Shown: piece by piece, positions 1-9,515 of the stretch
Layout of the letters: each line of letters begins with the position of its first letter
Numbering within the stretch: the stretch's first letter is position 1
NCBI GenBank assembly: GCA_028753945.1
Contig: JAPNXP010000009.1
Coordinates: forward strand, 5,890,001-5,954,000
Source: Hexactinellida sp. DTS-2022
Lineage: Eukaryota > Porifera > Hexactinellida
Length of the DNA stretch: 64,000 bases
Direction: 5' to 3'
Notes under the pieces: model-generated
Databases searched by the model: none
What the model was told of the DNA's origin: nothing
What the model saw: the letters and a program-made list of their open reading frames with translations, nothing else
Translations under genes and position numbers: made by a program

Positions 1-1
1 T

Positions 2-169
2 CAACTGAAGGACTTAGACGTTCCATTCTGTAACCCGGTCGCTTACTCGAGTAGTAGCAATGGTTGGAAGCCATTTGAGCTTGATCTCACCGAAGAAGAA
101 CTTTCCTTGTTGGGAGAAATAAAGGAGCGATTGAAATCACGAAAATCTGCAATAGTATCTACTCAGTAA
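2..169 (+). CDS. 3' end of an unrecognised protein (partial)
   Basis: An open frame enters from the window edge and stops at TAA 167-169, giving about 55 C-terminal residues. It has an aromatic/proline stretch (NGWKPFELDL), then an acidic and basic helix-like tail (TEEELSLLGEIKERLKSRK). The base composition is less AT-rich than the following spacer, which supports coding. I do not recognise the family. It is on the same strand as the next 29 genes. It may be the last exon of a spliced gene. Confidence 0.5.
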   Translation, partial: QLKDLDVPFCNPVAYSSSSNGWKPFELDLTEEELSLLGEIKERLKSRKSAIVSTQ

Positions 170-593
170 CTCACCTAACATTACTATCTCTACCGGTATA
201 ATCATATTATCATTGTATAACGAATATCCCAATTAAGATGTATTTTAAATATGGTACTGTTTTCTCGATAATCCACCATGTCTTTTATAGACTTATTTAC
301 TATTTAGCTCTAATTGGGTTCAATGTATACGTTGATAATTGTTACGGAACATGTTAAGATTTGCCGCAGTTAGTGTTGGCATTATAGTTTGGCTTTGGGA
401 TTGCTGATAATCGGTTACCTTACCATTCTGTTAAAGCATAACATAGCTTAACATGTTACGTTATGTTCAAACTATATTTACACCTTGCAAATTCGTTTTT
501 TTCTTCATTGTCCTTATACGGCATTTTGGCTCCAGTCTTTTAGCCAAATTACTTATTTTCACTTAAACAGAGCTACTTCCTAGCTAGCATAGA
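170..593. other. intergenic spacer
   Basis: AT-rich spacer of 424 bp with no convincing ORF. An acceptor-like sequence (acttaaacag, AG at 569-570) lies 23 nt before the POLR2K start codon and could be a trans-splice or 5'UTR splice site. Confidence 0.6.
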
Positions 594-806
594 ATGGCAT
601 CTTCTAGCATGAACACTAGCATCGGTTCTCACGCACAAGACTCCACCAATACAAGTACAACTCAGAAAGTTATGGTATACATTTGTGCAGAGTGTCATCA
701 CGAGAACGAACTCAGCTCAAGGGCGCACATACGCTGCGTGGACTGTGGGTCTAGGATTATGTATAAGAAGCGGACTAAGAGATACGTTGTGTTTGATGCT
801 AGATAA
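594..806 (+). CDS. POLR2K: RNA polymerases I/II/III subunit RPABC4 (RPB12)
   Basis: A 70-residue protein. The last ~45 residues carry the family zinc ribbon, with two CxxC pairs (YICAEC, then RCVDC). They end in the highly conserved basic tail [22 protein letters not shown]4 is the smallest subunit shared by all three nuclear RNA polymerases and sits on the Rpb3/Rpb10/Rpb11 side of the enzyme. The ~25-residue Ser/Thr-rich N-terminal extension is variable in the family and may be disordered. The gene is a single uninterrupted exon. The ATG is preceded by an AG acceptor-like site at 569-570. Identification is close to certain from the C-terminal block. Confidence 0.96.
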   Translation: MASSSMNTSIGSHAQDSTNTSTTQKVMVYICAECHHENELSSRAHIRCVDCGSRIMYKKRTKRYVVFDAR

Positions 807-1320
807 TAGTAATTCATTTTGTTATTCCATACATACGAATACATAGATTTATTTCTAACATACAAATATAGTGACATGATTTATATCCCTGTATTTTACT
901 ATTCCAAATGAAGCTGAAAATTATTTTGGGTTAATTAATTAATTGCTCACAAGTTCTACTATCTATAATTTCCCTGTTGTTGTTTATCTAGAAATAGTAT
1001 TAATATCAACATAGGCTGAATTTAACCAAATGTGGTATGAAATTGAACAGACATTTTTCAGGCTTCTAAACTGAAATGGACAATGAACACGAGAACCACA
1101 ACATCATATACTACCCTAGATTTTATCTTTGGTCATAACAAGCAAGCATAATATCACCGTCTATATAATCTCATGCAGTAATTGAATCTCCTAAGTATGC
1201 GCATGCCCTGTATTCATACAATGATCTATTATCAATAGAACATATAATATTCCTATTTAAGTACAATAAATTTCTATATTTATAATTTATCTTTTCTAAT
1301 AATTCCCAGTGAGTAGCGCT
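807..1320. other. intergenic spacer
   Basis: AT-rich, with no supported gene. An acceptor-like aattcccag (AG 1308-1309) ends 11 nt before the tetraspanin ATG at 1321. Confidence 0.6.
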
Positions 1321-2058
1321 ATGAATGCTTGTTCATTTATTTTGAAGTTGTATCTCTTCATTTTCAACATCCTACTATGGGTAATATCGATAGCCCTGCT
1401 AGCAGGTGTTGGTTACTACTTTTACGCAGCAGACCAGTACAAGGGTGTAACCGGCGATAGAAGTATACTTGTCTACACAATCATACCTTTGGTATTGATT
1501 GTTTTGATTGCGTTGATGCTTCTATTCATATCTGTGCTTGGACTAATTTCTGCTTGCTTCGATGTAAAGGCGATAATACTCATTTACGGGTTTCTGCTGG
1601 CTGTCGTCATAGGTTTCCAAATTGGAGGGGGAGTACTAATTGTGTTTTTCAGGGGTATTGTTGTGGATCAAATTTCAGCAGGATTCTACGAGAACTTGCC
1701 TACTTATAACGACGATCCGACGTTTAGAACAGCCGTAGATGCCATTCAGCGTAGGCTGATGTGCTGTGGAGTTAACGAGACAGCTAATTGGTTACAACAA
1801 GGTATTGCGACTCCAGAGTCTTGCTGCATAATCCCATCATGCTTCACAAGTAACTCAGATAATATCTTCCCTGACCCATGCATCACCAAGATATCAGACC
1901 TGATATTCCAATCAGCCACCATCTCCATTACTATCGCTATTCTTCTAGCTGTGGTGCAGTTCTCTGGAGTTGTGGTTGCATTCGTTCTGGTCTGCTGCTG
2001 TAGGAAGGAAGACGGCGAACGTCTCATTGAAATGAAAAGCAGACTTCCGAAGTACTAA
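1321..2058 (+). CDS. tetraspanin
   Basis: A 245-residue four-pass membrane protein. The N-terminus MNACSFILKLYLFIFN matches the short cytosolic tetraspanin start. TM1 is about residues 8-33, TM2 ~52-80, TM3 ~84-108 and TM4 ~200-225. The large extracellular loop (about 110-200) has the diagnostic CCG (LMCCGVN), a later PESCC, and further cysteines. TM4 is followed by a membrane-proximal CCC cluster, a likely palmitoylation site. Tetraspanins organise plasma-membrane microdomains with integrins and other partners. The frame opens at GTG 1309, but I place the start at ATG 1321 because it gives the expected N-terminus and follows an acceptor-like AG. Which subfamily it belongs to is not clear. 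Confidence 0.93.
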   Translation: MNACSFILKLYLFIFNILLWVISIALLAGVGYYFYAADQYKGVTGDRSILVYTIIPLVLIVLIALMLLFISVLGLISACFDVKAIILIYGFLLAVVIGFQIGGGVLIVFFRGIVVDQISAGFYENLPTYNDDPTFRTAVDAIQRRLMCCGVNETANWLQQGIATPESCCIIPSCFTSNSDNIFPDPCITKISDLIFQSATISITIAILLAVVQFSGVVVAFVLVCCCRKEDGERLIEMKSRLPKY

Positions 2059-2858
2059 CAGCTGTGTAGCTTAACTTGATACTATTATTAGCTCTTTAGT
2101 TGTTATAGTAACTCTTAGGACTGTAACTGTATTATATTATAAATTTAATTATTTTGAGCTCTTCCCCTTTGGATTTGGTTGTGTATCTTTTTAGCTGGCT
2201 CTTTTGTTTTGAGAATGCTTGCTAATATTGTTCAGGTTTCTTAATTTTAATTCTATACTATTGTCATGTGATTAATTAACTAGATTATTAAAGCTAATAT
2301 TGAAATCGGGCATAGAATTGGTAGTTCGGACGATTTTCTCATTTCAATAAAGCGGAATTTAATATTTCTTCCTATTTGTAAACAATAAATTTCTATGGTG
2401 TCACAAAATAGCTATTATGTTTTGTACTATGACCATTTATTTACGAACACTACTTATTTTTTCAATATTAATACGCTTCAACTTGTTGTAGCTTCAAATT
2501 AATACCCAAAGGCAGTGATGGTTCTGCAATTTAATACTCAATTGTGTCAATTAATTAAACTTACAAGCTATTCGTTCCGTGGACGGGCATTTTTACATTT
2601 TATGCTAGGACTTACTGCCCTCGCTTATATACTCCAAATACGTATATTTTGAAATTTATATGTTTGGGTACAGTAATCAATTAAATTGCTGATATTTTAA
2701 TCATTATCTTGTAAAAGCTTTGAAATGTCCGATATTGCTAGTTAATCTAAATCCTGTCCAGATGTCCACTATTGGAGGATTCACTGTCTATACCTGATAG
2801 CGCTTTGTTAACTACAATACTTTATCATATCTTCACGTTTGAGTTTAGTTGCTAGATC
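2059..2858. other. intergenic spacer
   Basis: 800 bp of AT-rich sequence without a supportable ORF. An AATAAA polyadenylation signal at 2346-2351 is a candidate end for the tetraspanin transcript. The sequence gctag ends at 2855, 3 nt before the next ATG, and is another acceptor-like AG. Confidence 0.5.
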
Positions 2859-4913
2859 ATGAAGTATTATTTCCTGAAGTTGAGTAGAATAGCTATCGTT
2901 ACTGCATTGCTCTTATTATTCCTCACTTATTACCACTCATACTTTAATTTTAGTACAATTCCATATAAGCTGGATATACTAAATCAAGACGAATATGTGC
3001 GTATTAATAAAATCCCTAATATTAGTAAGGGCATTGTCGAGAGAAATGAGGAATTAGTTACAATATTTACAGCATTTGTTGACGATACAAATTTGCAGAA
3101 TTCTCAATACAGACTAATGGCTCAATCGAATTTCTTAAGAATGACAAATTTTAAGTGTTTTAAAGACAAAGTTAATTTTATTATATTTACAAAATCTGTG
3201 CAAACAAAGTTATTTATCGCAAAAGAATATTCTCAAATTACTGTGCTTCCAACTCCTCTAAGGAGTAATTTCACCTCGCCTATGCTAAAGGATTTATTTA
3301 GGATAGCAATGGATACGAAACATTCATTTTTCTTTATGTTTGCAAATGCTGACAATATTTATGACTCTTCTCTGCTCAATACGTTACTAGCCATAAGGAG
3401 AGCGTGGGCCGCTGGACTTATAAGGCAAAAGTTAATTGTATTCGGTCGGAGAAATAATATTGTAGTGAATGAAGCAATTTCAAATGAGAATATATTTTTA
3501 GATTATTTCAAGCGCTCGGTTCCATTTAAGGACATCGCACAGGATTACTTTATTGTGACTCGAGACAGCATTGAGTGGGACCTGTATCCAGAGGTCCTAA
3601 TAGGGAGACGGGCCTATGACAACATGCTAGTTGACATTAGTGTGCGTAATGAATTGGACACAATAGACGCTACTAATTCCATTAGACTCTTGCACCAATC
3701 TGAGATGAATACTAATTACTCAGCTTTTGACGGTAGAAACGATTTTGAAAACGTTTGGAATTCAAGGCTAACTGCCTTTCAAAGTGAGCACCAGTCTACT
3801 ACCTGTGCTAGATACAGAACGGAATTATTGGAATCCAGTGATGTAATTATATATGACAAGAAATATAATACAATATTAGAATATAATTCGAGACCTCTTG
3901 GTTACTTCAACACAGAACATAACTATTGGTTATCCTATGGAGAAATTGAATCAGAACAGATTGATACGGCGACTACAGCTGTTCTAACAATGATAGTATT
4001 AGCTTATAATAAGCCTGAGTCCCTCAGTAGACTGCTGAGCTCATTGTTGAGATTGGGCAATGCAGATAATGCTAGCGGGATAGATATAGTTATAGCAGTA
4101 GATAGAGGCCATATGGGGTACTTCGATTTACCTACACTTAAGATTGCTAAGGAGTTTATATGGGAATTTGGGAGAAAAAGAGTTGTTCTTAAGGAGAGAC
4201 ACACGGGACAGCTGTATCAGTGGTTAGAGGCTTATAGTTATGTTGGGAGTGAGGATTCTTTCGTGCTAATATTAGAGGACAGTGTTGTGTTGTCTCCCGA
4301 TTGGTTTGATTACGTCATGAGCATATTACGTCATAACAAGGCTAAGGAGCTGTACGGTAGAATAGCCGGCTGGACACTGGAGGCCCCCATTCTGAGACAG
4401 TCTCCTGCTAGCTCGTTAGTTGCGTTCTATAGACTGGCAGCCCAGAAGAGCTCGGTTATCCTGAGTGAAATAAAACGTGTGAGGAGCTTTATAATAATAC
4501 ACAGCGTGTGGAGATCTTTCCTTAAATGGTTTGAAGACGAATCGGAGAGAGTTCCGAATGGACTGCTAAACGAGGTATTCGCAGTCAGAATAGAGAATCG
4601 AGGTATTTATACAGAATGGGCGCGTGAGATGTGGATCAGCTGGTTCAGCTATTTCCTACTACAGAGTATGCCTAGCCCTATAAGGCATCTCGGCTATATA
4701 GTGAGCAGGTCGGGGAGTCTGTGTCTGAGACTGCAGATTAGTTTCCTTAAAGACTGGCATGAGTATAAAGAGAGCTGTTATGGGGCGGGGGCGTTGGTTA
4801 ATGAGGTTGGTGTCAGGTCAGTGTACAGTGTGAAGAGACACGCCAGCTCTGTCCTTATGCCAGACGAGATTCCGGTAGTCAGAATGGGGGCTAGAAAACA
4901 GCTGAGGGTGTGA
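2859..4913 (+). CDS. type II membrane protein with two glycosyltransferase-like domains
   Basis: 684 residues in one exon. A basic N-terminus is followed by a signal anchor at about residues 8-27, giving type II Golgi topology. Domain 1 (about 60-340) has an NDP-sugar-transferase look: MFANADNIYDSSLL in the place of a DxD loop, then IGRRAYDNMLVD and an IDATNSIRLLHQ segment. Domain 2 (about 370-560) begins AVLTMIVLAYNKPESLSRLL, typical of GT-A folds. It contains VLILEDSVVLSPDWFDYV, which resembles the EDD metal-binding region of the GnT-I/POMGnT1 group, with Ser in place of the second Asp. The C-terminal ~120 residues are unassigned. It probably acts on glycoproteins in the Golgi; donor and acceptor cannot be told. 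The second domain could also be a diverged GT2-type enzyme. Confidence 0.6.
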   Translation: MKYYFLKLSRIAIVTALLLLFLTYYHSYFNFSTIPYKLDILNQDEYVRINKIPNISKGIVERNEELVTIFTAFVDDTNLQNSQYRLMAQSNFLRMTNFKCFKDKVNFIIFTKSVQTKLFIAKEYSQITVLPTPLRSNFTSPMLKDLFRIAMDTKHSFFFMFANADNIYDSSLLNTLLAIRRAWAAGLIRQKLIVFGRRNNIVVNEAISNENIFLDYFKRSVPFKDIAQDYFIVTRDSIEWDLYPEVLIGRRAYDNMLVDISVRNELDTIDATNSIRLLHQSEMNTNYSAFDGRNDFENVWNSRLTAFQSEHQSTTCARYRTELLESSDVIIYDKKYNTILEYNSRPLGYFNTEHNYWLSYGEIESEQIDTATTAVLTMIVLAYNKPESLSRLLSSLLRLGNADNASGIDIVIAVDRGHMGYFDLPTLKIAKEFIWEFGRKRVVLKERHTGQLYQWLEAYSYVGSEDSFVLILEDSVVLSPDWFDYVMSILRHNKAKELYGRIAGWTLEAPILRQSPASSLVAFYRLAAQKSSVILSEIKRVRSFIIIHSVWRSFLKWFEDESERVPNGLLNEVFAVRIENRGIYTEWAREMWISWFSYFLLQSMPSPIRHLGYIVSRSGSLCLRLQISFLKDWHEYKESCYGAGALVNEVGVRSVYSVKRHASSVLMPDEIPVVRMGARKQLRV

Positions 4914-5231
4914 TCTCTAATTTGATCAGTTCTTTGTATATATTTTGCGATTTCTTGATTTTATATGGATTTCGGTTAATTAATTAAGTGGTCTTTTATA
5001 CTTTTCATTTGATTCCTCGTTTCTTAGTAGCAGAGGTAATATTAACTTTTGTATAGATTCACTTTTCTAAATGCAAGTTTGCTTATAAGTATGCATATTT
5101 TGTTCAAAATGCAACTTGTTTTAGGCAAATAATTCAGAGATCATCTATTAGACTTGATAGCTTACTTAACTTGAATGTGTAAGGACTTAATTATTGATTA
5201 TTTCTAGCTACGCCATATCCATACCATTAAC
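4914..5231. other. intergenic spacer
   Basis: AT-rich, no ORF. It ends with atttctag (AG 5206-5207), an acceptor-like site 24 nt before the SLMAP start codon. Confidence 0.5.
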
Positions 5232-8200
5232 ATGAGCGGGGGAGAAGTGACCTCTATTCTGGTCGCTCACCAGAACTCGCACCCCTTCACAGACCGCGAA
5301 TGCGTGGTTCCTGGAAAAGACAACAAACTCAAGTTAGGCAGAGCAGTGGCTAAACTAAAGCAGGCTAATGACAACTTTATTTTTGAGTGCAAAGTTCTTT
5401 CCCGAAACCACGCTCTGATCTGGCGAGAAGGAAACAAGTTCTTCTTACAAGACACGAAGAGCAGCAACGGTACCTACGTGAACAACGAGAGACTGTCTCC
5501 TTGTAACGAAGAGTCAGATCCGAGGGAGATATTCTCAGGTTTCTTATTAGTAGATAAGCTAACTCAGTTAATTAGCTAAGTGCTTAGAACTGTTCATACT
5601 CTAATTATTTCGAATTTAACTATGGATAAAGTAAACAATCAAAAATACAAACATTATTTAATTGATAGAACGTCTGTATGCCTCCGGTTCTAGAAAGTTT
5701 TCATGGAATTTGAATGCATTATAAGTGTCCATGGTCCAGTTAACACAAACATTTGGTATGGAAGATCTTAAGTGCATGCACTCCATACTTAATTCAAAAG
5801 TTAATTGTGCTTTGAGGTTACTGAAATTAGGTCATATTTTTATCCATAACTCTTTCATTCAAGAACATATGATCATTCTTGAATGGAATTTTTACACAAA
5901 GATGTCTTCCCTGATAAACCCCATCTCCAAGTATATTATGAAGAAATAATTATATATTATTCACTTCATAGAATACCCACACTCACTAATTTTTTAAATT
6001 TCCTATCCTTATAATAATGAACGATTATTTGAACTCCAAACTTATGTTTGCTTGGAGTGTTGTTGGTGTTATTTCTTGTTTCTGTCTAGTTGCTTGTTTT
6101 CTTCTAAGTATATTTTGTTCTTTTGATTTCATCAGAAACATACTAACCAGATCCAATGGGGATTTGGATTCGAGCTACAGTGGATTTCAATTCAGTTTTA
6201 CTTCATCGCTAATGAATAGACGGACCCCGCCCCCTAAGTACGGTACCAGAGATCCCCTGCTTTACCAAGCCCCGCCCTCTTATACCATTCTCAAACCCAG
6301 CAGCGTTATTGACATTTGATACCTTTAATTCTACTGACATAATGTTATACAACGTTTATATTAGTTATTGAATAATTATTTAATTTTATAATTAATTAAT
6401 TGAATCATATTAAGTGGGAAGCTAGCAATTAAGATTGACTCATTAAGTTATTCTAATCGTGACTTAATTATTATACAAATAACGTTATTAACTGTACTTA
6501 CAATGCCTGTGTTAGGTGATGTTCTCCAGTTCGGAGTTGACGTGACTGACAACCAGAAGAAGGTAACTCACGGCTGCATAATAGCTACACTACACCTCGT
6601 GAAGGATGGAATGGAGATGGGCCGGCCTGTCTCCACAATCGACAGAACAGCAGCTGGGCGAATGGGAGAGGGGGTCTCCTCCAAAGACTGTAAGGAGCTA
6701 CTCAAGATCCTATCGCACGCTCTACACAGAGAGCAGGAAGTAGAGACAAAGCTACATAGCATCGATAGAGTGAGTATTCTATTCTATTATATTCTATTAT
6801 ATTCTATAATATAATATAATATACAAAATGAGATACACGTACAGTGAACTCTCGTTATAACGAATTCCTTGGTTTACTACGATATAAGCGATAAAATCAA
6901 CCACTTTATCCGTTTGGGAATATATATGTGACTTCGTTATTACGGCTATTTCGCTAATACGTGAGCTTACTGTGTATTTGTTATGTAGGTGCTGGGACAG
7001 GCACACACAATTGTGGGAGATAACCTGAAGTCCCGTGTGCAGGAGGATCAGCTGATCTCCAGGATAGAAGCTATGGAGCAGCAGATAAAGATGTATGCGC
7101 AGAGCTATTCCCTAACCGACCTCAAGACACAGCTAGCTGATTCCTACAGGTCAAAGTTCGATCTTGAGAACTTCACCAAAGAGAGGCTTCTGGATTATCA
7201 CAGACAACTGGTGGAGGGATCTGAGAAGCTGCAAGAGACGACCAGGGATTTTAACAAAGTGCAGGATGACTATAATAACGTGCGGACTGCCTACGACAAA
7301 CTCCTCGTGGAGTATGACGCCATGCGAGGGTCTAACCGCAAACAGCAGATGGAAATTAAAGATTCGCAAGAAAGGTTAATTAGTAACCTACAGTAAACCC
7401 CCGTTATAACCAGTCGTATATAACGAGATAACTGCTTATAACGAAATAGATTTATTTTCCAAAGCACTAAATGCATTAATTATTATCCGCTTATAACGAT
7501 ATCCGGATATAACGAAGGAATTTACAGGTCCCAAACACTTCGTTATAACAAGAGTCTACTATAACGTTGAATTACCTTGACGGTCAGCCTTATAATTACG
7601 TTATAAATAGGTATGACCAGCTTGAGTCTAATCGCGATCAGCTTAACCTGCGATACCAGGAAGACTGCCAGTTGCTGCGCAACAGCATAAGCGAGCTGGA
7701 GGAAGACAAGGAAACAGCTAGGCAGGAGAGAGACGCGGCCTTAGAGAGCAACAGGGGACTGGATAGCGAGCTCTCTATACAGGGGGAACTGGTGTCACAG
7801 CAGCAGTCAGAGTTGGAGGATAAGAGAAGTCAGCTGTTAGAGAAGGAGGATCAATTAATCCTATTGAGTAACTCCTGTTCGGACCACAAGAGGGAGATAG
7901 AATGCCTAATCCATCAACATGCGCATACCATAGCACAGCTAGCAATATCCACTGCAGTGCTAACCTACACTGAGCAGTGCTCTGTATCAGATTCGGATAT
8001 CGTAGCTCCTCATCAGGAGGATAGCGCGCTAGTGGGGGAGAATGGAGCCGTTAGCGAGCTGACAGACCGGCTTGAGAGCGTGCAGAGCCAGCTCCTGTCC
8101 ACTGAAAGGAACTACAGGGGTCTGGTACGGGATCTGGAAGTCGCGAATTTATTCCGCGCGAGGAGAGAGAAAACGCATCAGAAACAACAAATAGGTTTGC

Positions 8201-8262
8201 TAGCACTCGCTATCTGCCTGCTTGTTGTTATTATATCCTATCTTATTGGGGCAGTCGCATAG
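5232..8262 (+). CDS. SLMAP: SLMAP: FHA-domain, coiled-coil, tail-anchored STRIPAK component
   Basis: Four exons: 5232-5538, 6516-6769, 6989-7374 and 7611-8262 (1599 nt, 532 aa). All introns are GT-AG and all phases match. The FHA domain spans about residues 15-125, with the phosphothreonine-binding SRNHA and KSSNGTYVN motifs. The first splice restores EIFSG/DVLQFGVDVT, a strongly conserved SLMAP segment. A long coiled coil follows (about 165-500), then a C-terminal hydrophobic tail anchor in the last ~22 residues. SLMAP tethers STRIPAK phosphatase complexes to ER, nuclear-envelope or centrosomal membranes and binds phosphorylated MST1/2 through the FHA domain. Intron 1 (977 bp) contains a separate small gene. 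Introns 2 and 3 each contain a TIR element. Stopping translation at 5579 or 7396 would truncate the protein inside introns. Confidence 0.92.
6017..6319 (+). CDS. small single-pass membrane protein with two PPxY motifs, nested in SLMAP intron 1
   Basis: A 100-residue ORF on the same strand as its host. A hydrophobic, cysteine-rich membrane segment at about residues 11-36 is followed by a cytosolic-looking tail. The tail has PPKY at 72-75 and PPSY at 86-89, both PPxY ligands for WW domains of NEDD4-type ubiquitin ligases, and a DPLL dileucine-like motif at 79-82. The base composition of the tail is clearly richer in GC than the surrounding intron. By analogy with NDFIP, WBP1 and similar adaptors it may recruit a HECT ligase to endosomal membranes; that is inference. 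It ends 196 bp before SLMAP exon 2. It could be an alternative exon of SLMAP, but it has its own ATG and stop and no obvious splice sites. Confidence 0.6.
   Translation: MNDYLNSKLMFAWSVVGVISCFCLVACFLLSIFCSFDFIRNILTRSNGDLDSSYSGFQFSFTSSLMNRRTPPPKYGTRDPLLYQAPPSYTILKPSSVIDI
6842..6972. mobile_element. short TIR element (MITE) in SLMAP intron 2
   Basis: 131 bp beginning CAGTGAACTCTCGTTATAACG and ending in an imperfect inverted copy (…gtgagcttactg). A TA precedes the left end. CAGT termini with an internal TCGTTATAACGAA block resemble non-autonomous pogo/Tigger-type Tc1-mariner elements. It makes up 131 of the 219 bp of the intron. Confidence 0.65.
7391..7561. mobile_element. short TIR element (MITE) in SLMAP intron 3
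   Basis: 171 bp flanked by TA on both sides (7389-7390, 7562-7563). The left end CAGTAAACCCCCGTTATAAC is inverted at the right end as GTTATAACAAGAGTCTACTA. Internal copies of CTTATAACGA occur. Without it the intron would be about 63 bp, the usual length here, so the element probably inserted into a minimal intron. Confidence 0.7.
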
Positions 8263-8448
8263 GAAATTAGCCACGTTTTGATAAATATATACATGCATAC
8301 TAACTAGCTATCTAATATCGGGTGTACTAATCCTTGTATTAATGTATTAATCATATGTTTCTATTATATACATCGCAGTGTTTTTATACTATAATTCTCC
8401 TTAAATAATGACTGGAAAGATAGTTGGTTATTTTACTAGATTTTATAA

Positions 8449-9432
8449 ATGAATACAGTTATAAGTTCGATTCTGAACATTCCTAGAAATGCTAGAGTAC
8501 TGCGTTCCCTCTCTCTCGACCCGTTTTATAATCTTGCATTTGAAGATTGGATATTTCAGAATATTGATTTCGCCACCAATCCTATTGCACTGTTTTGGCA
8601 GAACTCCCCTTCTGTTGTGATAGGTCGCTATCAGAATCCATGGAAGGAAGCTAATATTGACTTTCTGAAGAGAAAAGGGATTTCCCTGGTGCGGAGAAAC
8701 TCGGGCGGAGGCACAGTGTACCATGACACTGGGAATTGTAATATTTCTATATTTAGTACAAGAGCTGCTTATAATAGAAGAAGGAATTTGGAAACAATTT
8801 GTGAAATTTTGAAAGATTCATTTTCTATTTCTTGTGAGGTTACCAAGAAGTTGGATATCGTTTGTCAAGGCTTTAAGGTCTCGGGAACTGCTGCTCGAAT
8901 TGTGCGAGATAAAGCTTACCATCATTTCACCATACTGCTCTCCTCTGATGTACAAACTCTCTCTCGAGCTCTCCAGTCTCCGATCCGTGACATCATCAGG
9001 ACCAATGCCACCCCCAGTGTGCCCTCCCCTGTCCTCAACCTGTCCAGTCTAAACCAGAATCTGAACACAGATAGTTTATATTCAGCTTATTCAAATAAGA
9101 TTCTTGGAGAGATTGTTGGAGAACTTGGTTGTGCTATTGAAATACCAGCTGGAATTAACCAAATAGTTGTCAACAGCAATCAATTCAGTTCTTGGGACTC
9201 GGTATTCAGTAGAACTCCAAAGTTTAGTATTTACCCTGATCCCAGCATTGAGCTTGTGATAGAGAAAGCCCGAGTTTCTGCCGTGGAGGGGACTGCGCCA
9301 ACTCTCTTCACAGCCCTGATTGGGACTAAGCTAACTTGTGAAGATTTTATACCAAAGATTACTGCTATACACAGCAATTCTTATATGGAAATTTCTGAGG
9401 GTTTTCATTATATCATTCAAAATTTGCCTTAA
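8449..9432 (+). CDS. LIPT1: lipoyltransferase 1 (LplA/LipB family)
   Basis: 327 residues, one exon, starting 187 bp after SLMAP. Family motifs are clear: YNLAFEDWIF, VVIGRYQNPWKEAN and VRRNSGGGTVYHDTGNCNIS, the lipoyl-AMP binding core. KVSGTAARIVRDKAYHH contains the catalytic-site lysine region. LIPT1 transfers lipoyl groups in mitochondria to E2 subunits of 2-oxoacid dehydrogenases (from the H protein in current models). An N-terminal mitochondrial targeting peptide is plausible in the first ~15 residues (MNTVISSILNIPRNARVLR, basic and hydroxylated). The length is close to the animal orthologues. Only the C-terminal ~100 residues are weakly conserved. Confidence 0.93.
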   Translation: MNTVISSILNIPRNARVLRSLSLDPFYNLAFEDWIFQNIDFATNPIALFWQNSPSVVIGRYQNPWKEANIDFLKRKGISLVRRNSGGGTVYHDTGNCNISIFSTRAAYNRRRNLETICEILKDSFSISCEVTKKLDIVCQGFKVSGTAARIVRDKAYHHFTILLSSDVQTLSRALQSPIRDIIRTNATPSVPSPVLNLSSLNQNLNTDSLYSAYSNKILGEIVGELGCAIEIPAGINQIVVNSNQFSSWDSVFSRTPKFSIYPDPSIELVIEKARVSAVEGTAPTLFTALIGTKLTCEDFIPKITAIHSNSYMEISEGFHYIIQNLP

Positions 9433-9515
9433 TCTTATAATTTAATTTAATTAACACATATAATCACTATATTACTAAGTATTCCTAATAGACTTTAATT
9501 AGTACATAGTTTGCT

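Noticed and set aside
5725-5949. 74-codon ORF in SLMAP intron 1
   Set aside because: Composition is that of the surrounding intron, with no domain, signal or motif. The neighbouring PPxY ORF is far better.
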